Part shown: in pieces, positions 30,281-41,302 of the stretch
How the letters are laid out: every line of letters begins with the position of its first letter
Position numbering within the stretch: position 1 is the first letter of the stretch
NCBI RefSeq assembly: GCF_014647135.1
Contig: NZ_BMOP01000004.1
Location: 185,496 to 249,495 of the forward strand
Reading direction: 5' to 3'
Source: Shewanella xiamenensis
Lineage (GTDB): Bacteria; Pseudomonadota; Gammaproteobacteria; Enterobacterales; Shewanellaceae
Length of the DNA: 64,000 nucleotides
Translations under genes and position numbers: made by a program
Notes under the pieces: model-generated
The model's input: the letters and a program-made list of their open reading frames with translations, nothing else
Databases searched by the model: none
What the model was told of the DNA's origin: nothing

Positions 30281-31540
30281 TTAGATAGCTAAGAACAGAC
30301 CCGCAATTGTTGCACTCATTAAGTTAGCTAACGAGCCTGCGATAACCGCACGAATACCCATTTTAGCTAAATCGTGACGACGGTTAGGAGCCATAGCACC
30401 TAAACCACCCAGCAGAATTGCGATAGAAGACAAGTTCGCAAAACCACACAGTGCAAACGAAACAATCGCTTTGGTTCTGTCGGTCATAGCTAAACCAGTT
30501 TCAGCCACAACCATACCGCCATCAGCGATGTCTTTTAAGTATGGAGCAAAGTTCAGGTAAGCTACGAATTCGTTAACAATGATCTTTTGACCAATGAAAG
30601 AACCAGCAACTAATGCTTCATTCCAAGGCACACCGATAAGGAATGCTAAAGGCATGAACACATAGCCAAGGATCAGTTCCAGTGTTAAACCTTCAACACC
30701 AAACCAACCACCTACACCACCGATGATGCCGTTGATCATAGCGATCAAGCCAACGAAGGCTAACAGCATTGCACCTACGTTCAGCGCTAAATGCATACCA
30801 GATGAAGCACCCGCAGCAGCAGCGTCTAATACGTTAGCTGGCTTATCAGGATCTTCTGGTAATTCATCCATGTCGTTTTTAGCAACTTCAGTTTCTGGAT
30901 GCATCAGTTTAGCCATTAATAGACCACCTGGTGCCGCCATGAATGACGCAGCAACTAAGTACTCAATAGGCACGCCCATTTGCGCGTAACCAGCCAATAC
31001 TGAACCTGCGATAGAAGCTAAACCACCCACCATGATCGCAAACAGTTCTGATTGAGTCATGGTAGGAATGAATGGACGAACAACTAACGGCGCTTCAGTT
31101 TGACCAACGAAGATGTTAGCAGTCGCAGACATAGATTCAGTACGGCTTGTGCCTAATGCTTTTTGCAGACCACCACCGATGATACGGATGATCCACTGCA
31201 TTACGCCTAAATAGTACAGAACGGCGATTAGAGAAGAGAAGAACACAATAACTGGCAACACGTTTACCGCGAAGATAAAGCCAAGTTTGAAGTTAGCTAA
31301 ATCACCGAACAGGAAACCGATACCATTTTGTGCATAACCGATAACGCTAGATACGGCGTCAGATACACCTTTCAGGATATCTTTACCGACAGGAACGTAC
31401 AGTACAAAACCACCGAAGGCGGCTTGGATGGCTAATGCCCCACCCACAGTACGCAAGTTAATTGCTTTTTTGTTATTCGATAGGAGGAAACCTATCGCAA
31501 GTAGGACGACCACCCCTACTAAGCTCATCAATATATTCAT
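30281..31540 (-). CDS. nupC: NupC, concentrative nucleoside transporter (CNT family)
   Basis: The 419-residue inner-membrane protein has about ten hydrophobic segments. CNT-family landmarks are ANIFVGQTEAPLVVRPF, SGVL-type GGLASIAGSVLAGY, AAPGGLLMAKLMHPE, and GSFIGQKIIVNEFVAY with FALCGFANLSSIAILLGGLG. It symports nucleosides with a cation. Together with Tsx and DeoCABD it gives complete uptake and breakdown of nucleosides. Which nucleosides it prefers cannot be told from the sequence. Confidence 0.93.
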   Translation of the reverse strand: MNILMSLVGVVVLLAIGFLLSNNKKAINLRTVGGALAIQAAFGGFVLYVPVGKDILKGVSDAVSSVIGYAQNGIGFLFGDLANFKLGFIFAVNVLPVIVFFSSLIAVLYYLGVMQWIIRIIGGGLQKALGTSRTESMSATANIFVGQTEAPLVVRPFIPTMTQSELFAIMVGGLASIAGSVLAGYAQMGVPIEYLVAASFMAAPGGLLMAKLMHPETEVAKNDMDELPEDPDKPANVLDAAAAGASSGMHLALNVGAMLLAFVGLIAMINGIIGGVGGWFGVEGLTLELILGYVFMPLAFLIGVPWNEALVAGSFIGQKIIVNEFVAYLNFAPYLKDIADGGMVVAETGLAMTDRTKAIVSFALCGFANLSSIAILLGGLGAMAPNRRHDLAKMGIRAVIAGSLANLMSATIAGLFLAI

Positions 31541-31716
31541 TAACCATCACCCTATTGTTAACACTTTTTAATTATGTTGTTAATCAACCTATTTCCGAGT
31601 CAGATTATACCCGAGAGAAAGTCGAAAATCGTCGTTTTGATCAAAATTTTGGAGTTTAATTTCAATCGCTTAGAGCAAAATGCTATTGCGACATACACCT
31701 GTTTAACCAAAAACAA

Positions 31717-32484
31717 CTAAAGGTCAAACAGTTGCATTGCATTCGACACCAAGTGTTCTGATATTAGAACACTAGATTTTTTTTGCAAAGTTGCAATTTT
31801 GTCTATAAAAAGTACAGCGTTAGCGGGTTGATTGCGTTTTTCGGTAACATTTAGCGGAGTCATAGCAGGAGAATCAGTCTCAAGTAGGAAACTTTCTAAG
31901 GGCAATTCACTGACAGTTTTGAGCAGTTTTTTCGCATTCGGATTCATCACTAAACCACCAATGCCTAGTTTAAAACCTAACTTAGTGTATTCGAGTGCAA
32001 TATCAGGACTGCCAGAAAAGGCGTGTATTACGCCCGCTTTTGGGAGTTTATGGTGCTTTAAATGGAATAGCACCTCTTGATGTGCCTTTACCGCATGGAC
32101 GATAACGGGCAAATTCTGCTCATAAGCAAGCGACAACTGAGCGTCAAAAAATGCTAACTGGTTGCTCCAATTGTCAGCATAAAGTTTGTCTAACCCACAC
32201 TCACCAATGGCAACAAATCGGGGACATTCTCGTAACTGAGCAACCTGTAATGTTAATTCTGTGATGGCCTTATCAACATCTCCCGGGCAAAACCAAGGGT
32301 GGATCCCTAAGGCAAAATAACACTGGTATTGCTCAGCAATGGCCAATTGTTTAGTCCAGTGTTGTGGTGAGACTCCTGGGATAATCAGATTATCGATGCC
32401 CGCATGATGCATACGCTGTATGACTTGATCGCGGTCACTATCAAACTCGACAAAATCGAGGTGCGCGTGAGTATCTAGCATCAT
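31717..32484 (-). CDS. TatD-family metal-dependent hydrolase (YjjV-like)
   Basis: This TIM-barrel amidohydrolase has DTHAHLDF (metal His pair) at its start, the metal Glu in VAIGECGLD, PVIVHAVKAH, GVIHAFSGS and LLETDSP (final metal Asp). It is closest to E. coli YjjV, which also neighbours deoCABD. TatD proteins act as Mg-dependent nucleases or deacylases. An ATG complementary to 32512-32514 would add ten residues that overlap the preceding small gene; the start at MMLDTHAHLD agrees better with the family length. Confidence 0.9.
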   Translation of the reverse strand: MMLDTHAHLDFVEFDSDRDQVIQRMHHAGIDNLIIPGVSPQHWTKQLAIAEQYQCYFALGIHPWFCPGDVDKAITELTLQVAQLRECPRFVAIGECGLDKLYADNWSNQLAFFDAQLSLAYEQNLPVIVHAVKAHQEVLFHLKHHKLPKAGVIHAFSGSPDIALEYTKLGFKLGIGGLVMNPNAKKLLKTVSELPLESFLLETDSPAMTPLNVTEKRNQPANAVLFIDKIATLQKKSSVLISEHLVSNAMQLFDL

Positions 32485-32491
32485 CAATCTG

Positions 32492-32674
32492 TCACTCCGT
32501 TTTTGTGTCTCCATTCGATGATTGCGCTTTTATTCGACAATCAGCTTTAGTTCGAATTAGTGGCGGATCTTCTAATCTTGGCATGCAACAACGACGATTC
32601 TCGGGCGTGAGTCCCATCTTGTCACACCAACGGATATAAGCCTGCCACGCCCGAGTTATCCAACTTATCATCAA
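32492..32674 (-). CDS. small DUF5363-type protein
   Basis: This 60-residue protein carries the run AWQAYIRWCDKMGLTPENRR followed by CCMPRLEDPPL. I recognise that pattern from short gammaproteobacterial proteins of DUF5363. Aromatic and cysteine residues are concentrated in the first 35 positions and the tail is charged. It lies just ahead of, and in one alternative start slightly overlaps, the TatD gene, so the two are probably co-transcribed. Function is unknown. Confidence 0.72.
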   Translation of the reverse strand: MMISWITRAWQAYIRWCDKMGLTPENRRCCMPRLEDPPLIRTKADCRIKAQSSNGDTKTE

Positions 32675-32696
32675 TCACCCCACAAATTTTAGATAC

Positions 32697-32722
32697 AAAA
32701 AAGGCGGTGAATCACCGCCTTT
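32697..32722 (-). terminator. terminator of prfC
   Basis: AAAGGCGGTGA pairs with TCACCGCCTTT (32700-32722), and the leftward strand ends in six T residues. It separates prfC from the small gene. Confidence 0.85.
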
Positions 32723-32743
32723 AACCCTAGAGTCACTTACCTG

Positions 32744-34324
32744 TTAGTGTTCGCGCGTTTTAGCGAACTCGATATCAGGGTATCTTTCCATTGAAAGATT
32801 TAAGTTAACCATAGTTGGCGCAATGTAAGTTAAGTTATCACCACCGTCGAGCGCCAAGTTTTGGCTACACTTACGGCGGAACTCTTCTAGCTTACGCTCA
32901 TCTTTACAATAAACCCAGCGCGCAGTTGAAACGCTAATACCTTCGTAAATCGCCTCAACGTTGTACTCGCTCTTTAAGCGGCCTACAACCACTTCAAACT
33001 GGAGTACACCCACGGCACCGACGATCAAGTCATTGGTATCTAAGGGACGAAACACCTGCACAGCCCCTTCTTCAGATAGCTGAACTAAGCCCTTAAGTAA
33101 TTGCTTTTGCTTGAGCGGATCGCGCAGACGAATACGGCGGAACATTTCAGGCGCAAAGTTAGGTACACCGGTAAAGCGGAACTTTTCACCTTGAGTGAAC
33201 GTATCGCCGATACGAATGGTTCCGTGGTTATGTAAACCAATAATATCACCAGGATACGCCACTTCAGCGCGCTCACGGTCGCCCGCCATAAAGGTCAACG
33301 CATCGCTGACGTTAACATCTTTGCCGATGCGTACATGGTGCATCTTCATACCTTGCTCATAGCGACCAGAGCAAACACGCATAAAGGCAACGCGGTCACG
33401 GTGTTTAGGATCCATGTTTGCTTGAATTTTAAACACAAAACCGGTGAATTTTTCTTCGTCAGGCATGATCATCCGCACATCGCTTTCACGAGGTAGCGGT
33501 TTAGGCGCCCACTCCACAATACCATCGAGGATATGATCAACACCGAAGTTACCTAATGCGGTACCGAAGAACACTGGTGTAAGCTCCCCCTTTAAGAAGG
33601 CTTGATGATCAAACTCGTTTGATGCTCCGCGAACCAGTTCCATTTCATCACGCAGATCAGCGGCATAACTGCCAATCGCTTTATCCAGATCAGGGTTATC
33701 GATACCTTCAATCACACGGCGCTCTTGAATCGTGTGTCCCAAACCGCTTTGGTATAGCACCACTTCATCGCGCAGAATATGGTAAACACCCTTAAATTCT
33801 TTACCGCTGCCAATAGGCCAAGTAATAGGCGCACAGGCGATATTAAGTACGTTCTCGACCTCATCCATCAGTTCGATAGGATCGCGAATATCACGGTCGA
33901 GTTTGTTCATAAAAGTCACGATAGGTGTATCGCGCAGACGGGTCACTTCCATCAATTTGATGGTACGATCTTCAACACCCTTTGCCGAGTCGATAACCAT
34001 CAAGCAAGAGTCGACCGCCGTTAAGGTGCGGTAAGTATCTTCCGAGAAGTCTTCGTGGCCGGGGGTGTCGAGTAGGTTAACGAGCGCGCCACCATAGGGA
34101 AACTGCATGACAGACGTTGTAATCGAAATACCACGGTCTTTTTCCATTTCCATCCAGTCAGACTTAGCGTGCTGACCCGACTTTTTGCCCTTAACGGTAC
34201 CCGCTTTCTGCAGCGCGTTTCCGAATAACAGCACTTTTTCGGTAATGGTGGTTTTACCCGCGTCGGGGTGCGATATAATCGCGAAGGTGCGACGTTTATC
34301 GACCTCTACTTTATTGTCTGACAT
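32744..34324 (-). CDS. prfC: PrfC, peptide chain release factor 3 (RF3)
   Basis: The 526-residue translational GTPase has G1 HPDAGKTT, G3 DTPGHEDF and G4 NKLD, and [23 protein letters not shown] of the beta-barrel domain. RF3 uses GTP to remove RF1 or RF2 from the ribosome after peptide release. It is a single gene ending at a clear terminator, with nlpI upstream on the same strand. Confidence 0.97.
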   Translation of the reverse strand: MSDNKVEVDKRRTFAIISHPDAGKTTITEKVLLFGNALQKAGTVKGKKSGQHAKSDWMEMEKDRGISITTSVMQFPYGGALVNLLDTPGHEDFSEDTYRTLTAVDSCLMVIDSAKGVEDRTIKLMEVTRLRDTPIVTFMNKLDRDIRDPIELMDEVENVLNIACAPITWPIGSGKEFKGVYHILRDEVVLYQSGLGHTIQERRVIEGIDNPDLDKAIGSYAADLRDEMELVRGASNEFDHQAFLKGELTPVFFGTALGNFGVDHILDGIVEWAPKPLPRESDVRMIMPDEEKFTGFVFKIQANMDPKHRDRVAFMRVCSGRYEQGMKMHHVRIGKDVNVSDALTFMAGDRERAEVAYPGDIIGLHNHGTIRIGDTFTQGEKFRFTGVPNFAPEMFRRIRLRDPLKQKQLLKGLVQLSEEGAVQVFRPLDTNDLIVGAVGVLQFEVVVGRLKSEYNVEAIYEGISVSTARWVYCKDERKLEEFRRKCSQNLALDGGDNLTYIAPTMVNLNLSMERYPDIEFAKTREH

Positions 34325-34423
34325 TTAACCTATGCACTCGTATCGCTAAAAAAGGCGCAAATTATAGCGCCTCAGTGCGTGCTTGGCTAGGCAAAGCCCA
34401 AGATGAGCCTCAGGCGATAAGAC

Positions 34424-35326
34424 TTATTTTGTGCCTTCGAGCAACCCTTTGACCTTTGCCAGCTCAATTCGCGCGTATCTGTGCTCAACAAAGTCATAAA
34501 TATTAGTCGCAAGAGCGAGGCGGAAATAATTTGCAGCCTCTTGATATTGCTTATTGGCAATGGCCATTTTGGCAAGATAGAAATAAGCTTCACATAAACG
34601 TTCAGCATATTCTTTAGGATGAGTGAGGCCTAACTTGGCATCGGCAAATACCTGTTCACGACTCTTAACGCTCAAATAATAATCAACAATCACGGTTGAC
34701 CATGCATCCGCTTCAAGCCCCTTACGGTGTTCCTGTAGCTGGCGTTTAGCCTCAACGGCATCATCCTTTGATTGGATCAAATACAACCATAATGCTCGGT
34801 AACCATCTTTATTATCGGCAGCATAGAAGGATTGCATATCTTTTAAGGCAAGATCGTTACGGTCACCATAATAAAGCGCGATACCACGATTCAAGTAGGC
34901 ATAATCATAGTTTGGCGATAACTCTAATACACCATCAAACGCCTCATAGGCACTATCGTATTCCCCCTCTTGGGTATAATAAATACCAAGGAAATTATAG
35001 GCATCGGCTAAGTCTGGTTGCAATTTTAGCGCTTGCATAAAATCGATGCGCGCCATTAAACGCAAGCCCACGCTGTCGTAAATTACCCCACGATCATAAT
35101 GGAAACGAGCGCGCTGCTCGTTGGTCAATTCAACAGCTGATAAAATCTCATTGAGCTTAGCAAGGGTCACCTCGACTTTATAATCAGTCATCACCGGGGC
35201 GATAACCAATTTACCTTCAACGTCATTTTGGTTGTCTAAGGGGGATTGAGTGGTCGCACATCCAGCCAACATCAAGCTGGCACCCGCCAGCACAGCAACA
35301 ACAGCGGTTCTAATTTTAAGACTCAT
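34424..35326 (-). CDS. nlpI: NlpI, outer-membrane lipoprotein with TPR repeats
   Basis: The 300-residue protein has a lipoprotein signal (LMLAGC, lipidated Cys23) and tetratricopeptide repeats near residues 60-170, for example FHYDRGVIYDSVGLRLMARI and ADAYNFLGIYYTQEGEYDSA. NlpI acts as an adaptor controlling the peptidoglycan endopeptidase MepS with the protease Prc. It follows pnp, as in E. coli, but after a strong pnp terminator, so it likely has its own promoter. Confidence 0.95.
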   Translation of the reverse strand: MSLKIRTAVVAVLAGASLMLAGCATTQSPLDNQNDVEGKLVIAPVMTDYKVEVTLAKLNEILSAVELTNEQRARFHYDRGVIYDSVGLRLMARIDFMQALKLQPDLADAYNFLGIYYTQEGEYDSAYEAFDGVLELSPNYDYAYLNRGIALYYGDRNDLALKDMQSFYAADNKDGYRALWLYLIQSKDDAVEAKRQLQEHRKGLEADAWSTVIVDYYLSVKSREQVFADAKLGLTHPKEYAERLCEAYFYLAKMAIANKQYQEAANYFRLALATNIYDFVEHRYARIELAKVKGLLEGTK

Positions 35327-35445
35327 CCATTTCTACCTTTTTAGATTCCCAACTCACGCAGAAGAATGTTCATGATAGCAATCCCACAACTGGACTGCTA
35401 TTGAGGAATAGCATTAAACACAACTTTATTAAACCCAAACAAACA

Positions 35446-35471
35446 AAAAGGAGATCAATTGATCTCCTTTT
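35446..35471 (-). terminator. terminator of pnp
   Basis: A 26-bp perfect palindrome (AAAAGGAGATCAA and its complement) lies downstream of pnp, and the leftward strand continues CTTTTTGTTT. Confidence 0.82.
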
Positions 35472-35517
35472 AGTCACGTCACGTCGAAACTGACACCGAT
35501 AATGTCTGTTTAGACCA

Positions 35518-37617
35518 TTATTCAGCAGCTGGCTCTTTAGTCTGTGCTTCTTTGATTGACAGTCTTACACGGCCTTGACGATCCACTTCCATCACTTTAA
35601 CGGTGACTTCTTGGTTAAGTTCAAGGTGGTCAGAGACGTTAGCAACACGCTCATCGCTGATTTGCGAAATGTGCACTAAACCATCTTTACCTGGCAGAAT
35701 GTTAACGAAGGCACCGAAGTCAACGATACGGATAACTTTACCGTTGTAGATACGACCCACTTCAACTTCTGAAGTGATTTCTTCGATACGACGGATAGCT
35801 TCTTTGGTGGCTTCACCATTAGAAGAAGCAATTCTTACTGTACCGTCATCTTCAAGCTCGATAGTCGTGCCAGTTTCTTCGGTCAGTGCACGAATTACCG
35901 CGCCACCTTTACCGATAACATCACGGATCTTCTCAGGGTTGATCTTGATAGTTGTGATACGTGGAGCATGGTCAGAGATATCATCACGGTGCGAACCAAT
36001 CGCTTGATCCATCACGTTTAGGATATGTACACGTGCGCCATAGGCTTGTTGCAGTGCAATTTCCATGATTTCTTTGGTAATACCTTCGATCTTGATATCC
36101 ATCTGCAGTGCAGTCACACCGTCACGGGTACCGGCTACTTTGAAGTCCATATCACCTAAGTGGTCTTCATCACCTAAGATGTCAGACAGAACCACAAAGT
36201 CATCGCCTTCTTTCACTAGACCCATAGCGATACCCGCTACAGAAGTCTTGATAGGTACACCCGCATCCATCAGCGCAAGAGACGTACCACAGACTGATGC
36301 CATAGAGCTTGAACCGTTAGATTCAGTGATTTCAGAAACCACACGTACACTGTATGGGAACTCTTCAGCAGAAGGCATTACTGCGTTGATACCGCGCCAT
36401 GCTAACTTGCCGTGGCCGATTTCACGACGCTTAGGTGAACCCACCATACCTGTCTCACCAACAGAATAAGGAGGGAAGTTGTAGTGCAGCATGAAGCGGC
36501 TAGTGCGCTCGCCCATAATGCTATCAATCTTCTGTGCGTCACGCTCAGTACCTAAAGTACAAGTCACCAGCGCTTGGGTTTCGCCACGGGTAAACAGTGC
36601 ACTACCGTGGGTACGTGGTAATACGCCTGCCAATACGCTTAATGCGCGAATCATATCTGGCTCACGACCATCGATACGCGGCTCACCACGGATGATGCGA
36701 CCACGAACTACTTTCTTCTCTAAACTACCGAGCAGACCATCAACTTCACGTAAATCAATATTAGGATTGCTTGCTAATAACGCTTCTTTCGTTGCAGCTT
36801 TAACAACAGCAACTTGAGCATAACGATCTTGCTTTACTTGGATTTTATACGCATCGCCTAAACCCGCTTCAGCAAGCGCTTTGATTTGAGCAACCAGCGT
36901 TTCATCTTGTACTGGAGCAGTCCAATTCCAAGCTGGTTTACCGGCTTCTGCTTTGAATTCAGCAATCGCTTTGATAACCACTTGTTGTTGGTCGTGACCA
37001 TAAACCACTGAGCCTAACATCACTTCTTCTGGTAAGGCTTGAGCTTCTGACTCAACCATCAATACCGCGCTCTCAGTACCTGCAACAACCAAGTTTAGTT
37101 GGCTGCTTTCTAACTGAGTCACTGTTGGGTTCAGTACGTATTCGCCATTGATGTAACCCACACGCGCCGCACCTAATGGACCGCTGAATGGAATACCCGA
37201 AATGGCAAGCGCCGCCGAAGTACCGATCATCGAAATAATATCCGGCTCGATTTGTGGATCGACAGATACCACAGTGATGATAACTTGAACTTCGTTGGTG
37301 AAACCATTGGGGAAAAGAGGACGAATTGGACGGTCGATCAGGCGAGCGATTAATGTCTCATCTTCTGAAGGACGGCCTTCACGCTTAAAGAAACCACCAG
37401 GAATTTTACCCGCTGCGTAGCTCTTTTCTTGATAGTTAACAGTCAGAGGAAAGAAGTCACGGCCTGCTTCAGCTTCTTTTTTACCTACAACAGTGACTAA
37501 CACTGTCGTGTCACCCATACTCGCTAACACGGCTGCATCAGCTTGACGCGCTATAACGCCTGTTTCCAGGGTGACTGTATGTTGACCATACTCAAAACTC
37601 TTTACAATTGGATTCAC
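35518..37617 (-). CDS. pnp: Pnp, polyribonucleotide nucleotidyltransferase (PNPase)
   Basis: The protein of about 699 residues has two RNase PH domains ([54 protein letters not shown] with catalytic Asp residues), a KH domain ([16 protein letters not shown]) and a C-terminal S1 domain ([22 protein letters not shown]). It degrades RNA 3' to 5' using phosphate. I prefer the GTG complementary to 37615-37617, which has AAGGA 9 bases upstream; an ATG three codons earlier leaves only one base after that site. Unlike enterics, rpsO is not directly upstream: a GGDEF-EAL gene on the other strand intervenes. Confidence 0.97.
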   Translation of the reverse strand: MNPIVKSFEYGQHTVTLETGVIARQADAAVLASMGDTTVLVTVVGKKEAEAGRDFFPLTVNYQEKSYAAGKIPGGFFKREGRPSEDETLIARLIDRPIRPLFPNGFTNEVQVIITVVSVDPQIEPDIISMIGTSAALAISGIPFSGPLGAARVGYINGEYVLNPTVTQLESSQLNLVVAGTESAVLMVESEAQALPEEVMLGSVVYGHDQQQVVIKAIAEFKAEAGKPAWNWTAPVQDETLVAQIKALAEAGLGDAYKIQVKQDRYAQVAVVKAATKEALLASNPNIDLREVDGLLGSLEKKVVRGRIIRGEPRIDGREPDMIRALSVLAGVLPRTHGSALFTRGETQALVTCTLGTERDAQKIDSIMGERTSRFMLHYNFPPYSVGETGMVGSPKRREIGHGKLAWRGINAVMPSAEEFPYSVRVVSEITESNGSSSMASVCGTSLALMDAGVPIKTSVAGIAMGLVKEGDDFVVLSDILGDEDHLGDMDFKVAGTRDGVTALQMDIKIEGITKEIMEIALQQAYGARVHILNVMDQAIGSHRDDISDHAPRITTIKINPEKIRDVIGKGGAVIRALTEETGTTIELEDDGTVRIASSNGEATKEAIRRIEEITSEVEVGRIYNGKVIRIVDFGAFVNILPGKDGLVHISQISDERVANVSDHLELNQEVTVKVMEVDRQGRVRLSIKEAQTKEPAAE

Positions 37618-37812
37618 GTGACCCATTCCTTAATTAATGACCTTGAATTACGCGCGTAAGTATACTGCAATTATGAACCATAGATAAAGAGCAGATAATG
37701 ATGACAAACTGCTATCTTTTCACTAAAGTGGTTAAATCAACAAAGAGTTATGCTCTACAGTGATATAGGCAATCCCCTCTGGTGAAAAATAACAATTAAA
37801 AGGAAGATCTGA

Positions 37813-39867
37813 ATGACGGGTCGTTTTAAATCCCTAACTTGGAAACAGACTAACCTCGTCGTTTTTACTGCGTTATTTTTTGCTATCGCTATTTTTATTG
37901 TTGAAATTGCTCTTGTGGTGGTATCCACCAAACATCAACTCACGACCACTCAACAGGAATTACTCGATTCGGTAGAACAACCCTCTGCTAATGCCGTTTG
38001 GGCACTGGATGATAATCTCGCAAGACAAACCTTAGAAGGTGCAATAAAAGTTGAGCATGTAGGCTCAGCAGTCATCGAACTCGATGATGGTTCCATGTTT
38101 GTGTCTGTGAGTAATAATCAGAAAACCAGCTCACAAACTTTTATAAGCCTCAGTAATAAACTGTTTGATGATCTTAAAGAAATTTCACGCCCACTGTATC
38201 GTCCCTTCTATTTTGAAGGCACTCAAAAACAACAGCTTATTGGCACATTGACCATTTTCTATGACACCCAGGAACTGACTAATACCCTCTTTAGCCAACT
38301 CAGGTTTAGTTTTTTTGCAACCTTAGCCCGTGCGCTTTTGCTCACCTTGGTATTATCTGTCGTCTTCCACCGCTTCTTAACCCAGCCGATAGCCCGGATA
38401 AGTGAAGCAATCGATAAAATCGCACCCGATTCGCCCGACGAAAACCTCTTGCCCATGTCCAATGCCCATAAGGATGATGAATTGGGACTGGTAACGTCGA
38501 AATTTAATCAGATCTTAATTCAATTTAGTCAAACTCAGTCAAAACTTCGAAAAATGGCAACACGAGATCCACTCACCGGATTGCCTAATCGTACTTTACT
38601 GCTCGAAACAATTGCCGTCACAATCCAGCGCTCTAGAGTACACAAACGTAGCTTTGCCCTGATGTTTATCGACCTAGATCGCTTTAAAAATATTAATGAC
38701 TCCCTAGGACACGCCCTTGGCGATCAATTCCTCGCCCGTATCGCTCGCATCCTCGAACGTGTAGTGGGTGATAAAGGCACTGTATCTCGCCTAGGCGGTG
38801 ATGAATTCGTTATTTTAGCTGACTCAGTCCACTCTCCAGACCAAGCTGCTGACTTTGTCGATAAACTCTTAGTGCAACTTAATGTCCCCATCCAATTGAA
38901 TGAACACGCGATTCACCCTGCGGCTTCTATCGGAATATCTATCTACCCTGAGGATGGAAATAGCGCCGAAGATCTTATCCGCCATGCCGATATTGCGATG
39001 TACAGTGCAAAAGCAGCAGGTTCTAATCAATGGGCTTTCTTCAAACAGCAAATGACAGAACGAGCTGCGGTTAGACTTCGGACAGAGGCATCACTACATG
39101 ATGCATTGAAAAATAATGAATTTCTGCTCTACTTCCAGCCTAAGCTTGATCTGCAAACAGGTAAAATTACCGGTTGTGAAGCCTTAATTCGTTGGCAAAA
39201 AGATGGCCGCTTAATTAGTCCCATGTCCTTTATTCCGGTGGCAGAAGAAACCGGCATTATTATCCCTATCGGTCGTTGGGTGATAGAGCAGAGTTGCCGA
39301 GTACTGCGGGAGTGGCAGAAGAAATATAACTATGCCATTCCCATCGCAATTAACGTCGCCTCACAACAATTTGCCGACGCAAGCTTAGTCTCTGATATCA
39401 AACAAATGGCGCTACGATACCAAATTCAACCAGAGTTATTAGAAATAGAGATTACTGAAACCTCATTAATGAATGATATAGAACTTGCTATCAACAAATT
39501 AGAGCAACTTAAATCGGCAGGATTTGGTATCGCGGTAGATGATTTTGGTACTGGTTATTCCTCCCTCTCTTACTTACGCCATCTGCCAATCACCACTATG
39601 AAAATTGACCGCTGCTTTGTTTCCGATCTTCCCAAGGATAGTGCAATTGCATCAACAATCTTGATGTTAGGTAAGCAATTAAACCTAACTATTGTGGCTG
39701 AAGGGATTGAGAACGAGCTGCAACTCGATTGGCTTAAGAGTAATGAGTGCCAGATAGGTCAAGGCTTTTACTTTAGCCAACCTTTACCACAGGCTGAGTT
39801 TGAGACGCTATATATTGCCAGTCAAACTGCAACCATTAGTAATATTGATGGATTACGTGGTGCCTAA
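37813..39867 (+). CDS. membrane GGDEF-EAL c-di-GMP signalling protein
   Basis: The 684-residue protein has a transmembrane helix at about 14-37, a periplasmic sensor of about 125 residues, a second helix near 165-190, HAMP, then GGDEF and EAL domains. The cyclase motif is intact (SRLGGDEFVIL). The EAL residues look intact too (CEALIRW; the E of EITET; DDFGTGYSS; KIDRCFV), so both synthesis and breakdown of c-di-GMP are possible. It is inserted between rpsO and pnp on the opposite strand. AAGGAAGATC gives a ribosome site. Two PilZ receptors are encoded 20 kb away. Confidence 0.94.
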   Translation: MTGRFKSLTWKQTNLVVFTALFFAIAIFIVEIALVVVSTKHQLTTTQQELLDSVEQPSANAVWALDDNLARQTLEGAIKVEHVGSAVIELDDGSMFVSVSNNQKTSSQTFISLSNKLFDDLKEISRPLYRPFYFEGTQKQQLIGTLTIFYDTQELTNTLFSQLRFSFFATLARALLLTLVLSVVFHRFLTQPIARISEAIDKIAPDSPDENLLPMSNAHKDDELGLVTSKFNQILIQFSQTQSKLRKMATRDPLTGLPNRTLLLETIAVTIQRSRVHKRSFALMFIDLDRFKNINDSLGHALGDQFLARIARILERVVGDKGTVSRLGGDEFVILADSVHSPDQAADFVDKLLVQLNVPIQLNEHAIHPAASIGISIYPEDGNSAEDLIRHADIAMYSAKAAGSNQWAFFKQQMTERAAVRLRTEASLHDALKNNEFLLYFQPKLDLQTGKITGCEALIRWQKDGRLISPMSFIPVAEETGIIIPIGRWVIEQSCRVLREWQKKYNYAIPIAINVASQQFADASLVSDIKQMALRYQIQPELLEIEITETSLMNDIELAINKLEQLKSAGFGIAVDDFGTGYSSLSYLRHLPITTMKIDRCFVSDLPKDSAIASTILMLGKQLNLTIVAEGIENELQLDWLKSNECQIGQGFYFSQPLPQAEFETLYIASQTATISNIDGLRGA

Positions 39868-39908
39868 TGTACTGAGGATATAGTTCAACATACTGAATTT
39901 TAGGCAAT

Positions 39909-39935
39909 AAAAAAGGAGGCTAAGCCTCCTTTTTT
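39909..39935. terminator. bidirectional terminator between GGDEF-EAL gene and rpsO
   Basis: AAAAAAGGAGGCT pairs with AGCCTCCTTTTTT around a single base, giving T tracts on both strands. Confidence 0.88.
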
Positions 39936-39953
39936 ACGTTAATCGACGAGAGA

Positions 39954-40223
39954 TTAACGACGTAAACCTAACTTTTGGATTAGCTCATTGTAACGTGTAG
40001 CTTCGGTACGCTTCAGGTAAGCTAATAACTTACGACGAGCGCTAACCATACGTAACAGACCACGACGTGAGTGGTGATCGTGAATGTGCTCTTTGAAGTG
40101 ATCTTGCAAATGGTTGATTTGAGCAGTTAACAGCGCAACTTGAACTTCAGTTGAACCAGTGTCGTTTGCGCCACGGCCAAATTCAGCCAGGATTTTTGCT
40201 TTCGCTTCAGTACTTAGTGACAT
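39954..40223 (-). CDS. rpsO: RpsO, ribosomal protein S15
   Basis: The 89-residue S15 reads [20 protein letters not shown] and ends in LGLRR, closely matching E. coli S15 ([28 protein letters not shown]). The start is the ATG complementary to 40221-40223 with GGAGAG just upstream; four extra codons of the open frame are not used. S15 binds 16S rRNA early in 30S assembly and represses its own message in E. coli. It is directly followed by a terminator instead of pnp. Confidence 0.98.
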   Translation of the reverse strand: MSLSTEAKAKILAEFGRGANDTGSTEVQVALLTAQINHLQDHFKEHIHDHHSRRGLLRMVSARRKLLAYLKRTEATRYNELIQKLGLRR

Positions 40224-40348
40224 GTGTCTCTCCAAATATAAAATGTGAATCCCTAGCCGATCACTAACTCAGCCAGAGGGCGCGCTATTCTACCCATAAT
40301 CTTTGGCATGCGCAATAAAAGCGGTGGAATAATATCCGAGCAAATCCA

Positions 40349-41302
40349 TTAAGATGCTTTAGGTTCATCGTGAATAACGACTAAACGCTTCGGGGCCAGT
40401 AAGCCATCATCATTCATCTCACCGATACCAACAAAACGACGTGCAGTCCCTAAGGTAATCCGTACCAGCTTATTTGCTTCTAAGTTCGCGACTCGCACCG
40501 CTTGACCTTGCATTAAGTAAGCTGCACTCGCATCAGGGACATTGACCTCAGGAAAATCGGCAACCGCCGTATCCATAGGTAACAGTAACGAATCCAACAA
40601 ACTGCTTGGATCAAGTTGTTGTTCCTGTGCTTTAGCGACTAAGGCTTCAAGCTGCTCAAGAGTGACCATTTTATCGTAGGGATAATGTGCAACTTGAGTA
40701 CGGCGCAGCATGATCACATGGGCACCACAACCGAGCATTTCGCCTAAATCGTCAATGATAGTGCGAATATAAGTGCCCTTAGAGCAATGAATGTCTAAGG
40801 TTAGCTCATCGCCTTCTAGACCGATGAAGTTCAGTTCAAAGACAGTGATTGGACGCGCCTCACGCGGCACTTCAATCCCCTCACGGGCATACTTATACAA
40901 GGGTTGGCCTTGATATTTGAGCGCTGAATACATGGATGGCACTTGCAAAGTATCGCCACGGAAATGCGCTAAGGCGGACATTAACTGCGCCTCTGTAAAC
41001 TCGAGCGGGCGTGTTTGTACGACTTCGCCGTCTGAGTCGCTGGTATCGGTACGTTGCCCTAGTTTTGCAGTGACCAAATAACGCTTATCCGAATCGAGCA
41101 AATGCTGGGAAAACTTAGTCGCTTCACCTAAACAGATTGGCAGCATGCCCGTCGCCAGTGGATCGAGCGCCCCCGTATGCCCTGCTTTGTTGGCATTAAA
41201 AAAGCGCTTTACTCGCTGTAATGCAAAGTTGGAACTCATGCCAGTGGCCTTGTCCAACAATACAATACCGTCAATAAAGCGGCCCTTTGAACGTCTTGCC
41301 AT
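40349..41302 (-). CDS. truB: TruB, tRNA pseudouridine-55 synthase
   Basis: The 317-residue protein has [39 protein letters not shown] (catalytic Asp in the GALDPLA motif), SKGTYIRTI and a C-terminal PUA-like domain. It makes pseudouridine-55 in the T loop of tRNAs. Its ATG overlaps the rbfA stop by one base (TAATG), showing translational coupling. Confidence 0.97.
   Translation of the reverse strand: MARRSKGRFIDGIVLLDKATGMSSNFALQRVKRFFNANKAGHTGALDPLATGMLPICLGEATKFSQHLLDSDKRYLVTAKLGQRTDTSDSDGEVVQTRPLEFTEAQLMSALAHFRGDTLQVPSMYSALKYQGQPLYKYAREGIEVPREARPITVFELNFIGLEGDELTLDIHCSKGTYIRTIIDDLGEMLGCGAHVIMLRRTQVAHYPYDKMVTLEQLEALVAKAQEQQLDPSSLLDSLLLPMDTAVADFPEVNVPDASAAYLMQGQAVRVANLEANKLVRITLGTARRFVGIGEMNDDGLLAPKRLVVIHDEPKAS

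Noticed and set aside
31600..31716. TTTTGATCAAAA palindrome upstream of nupC as FNR or CRP site
   Set aside because: Half-sites are contiguous without the 4- or 6-base spacer those regulators need.
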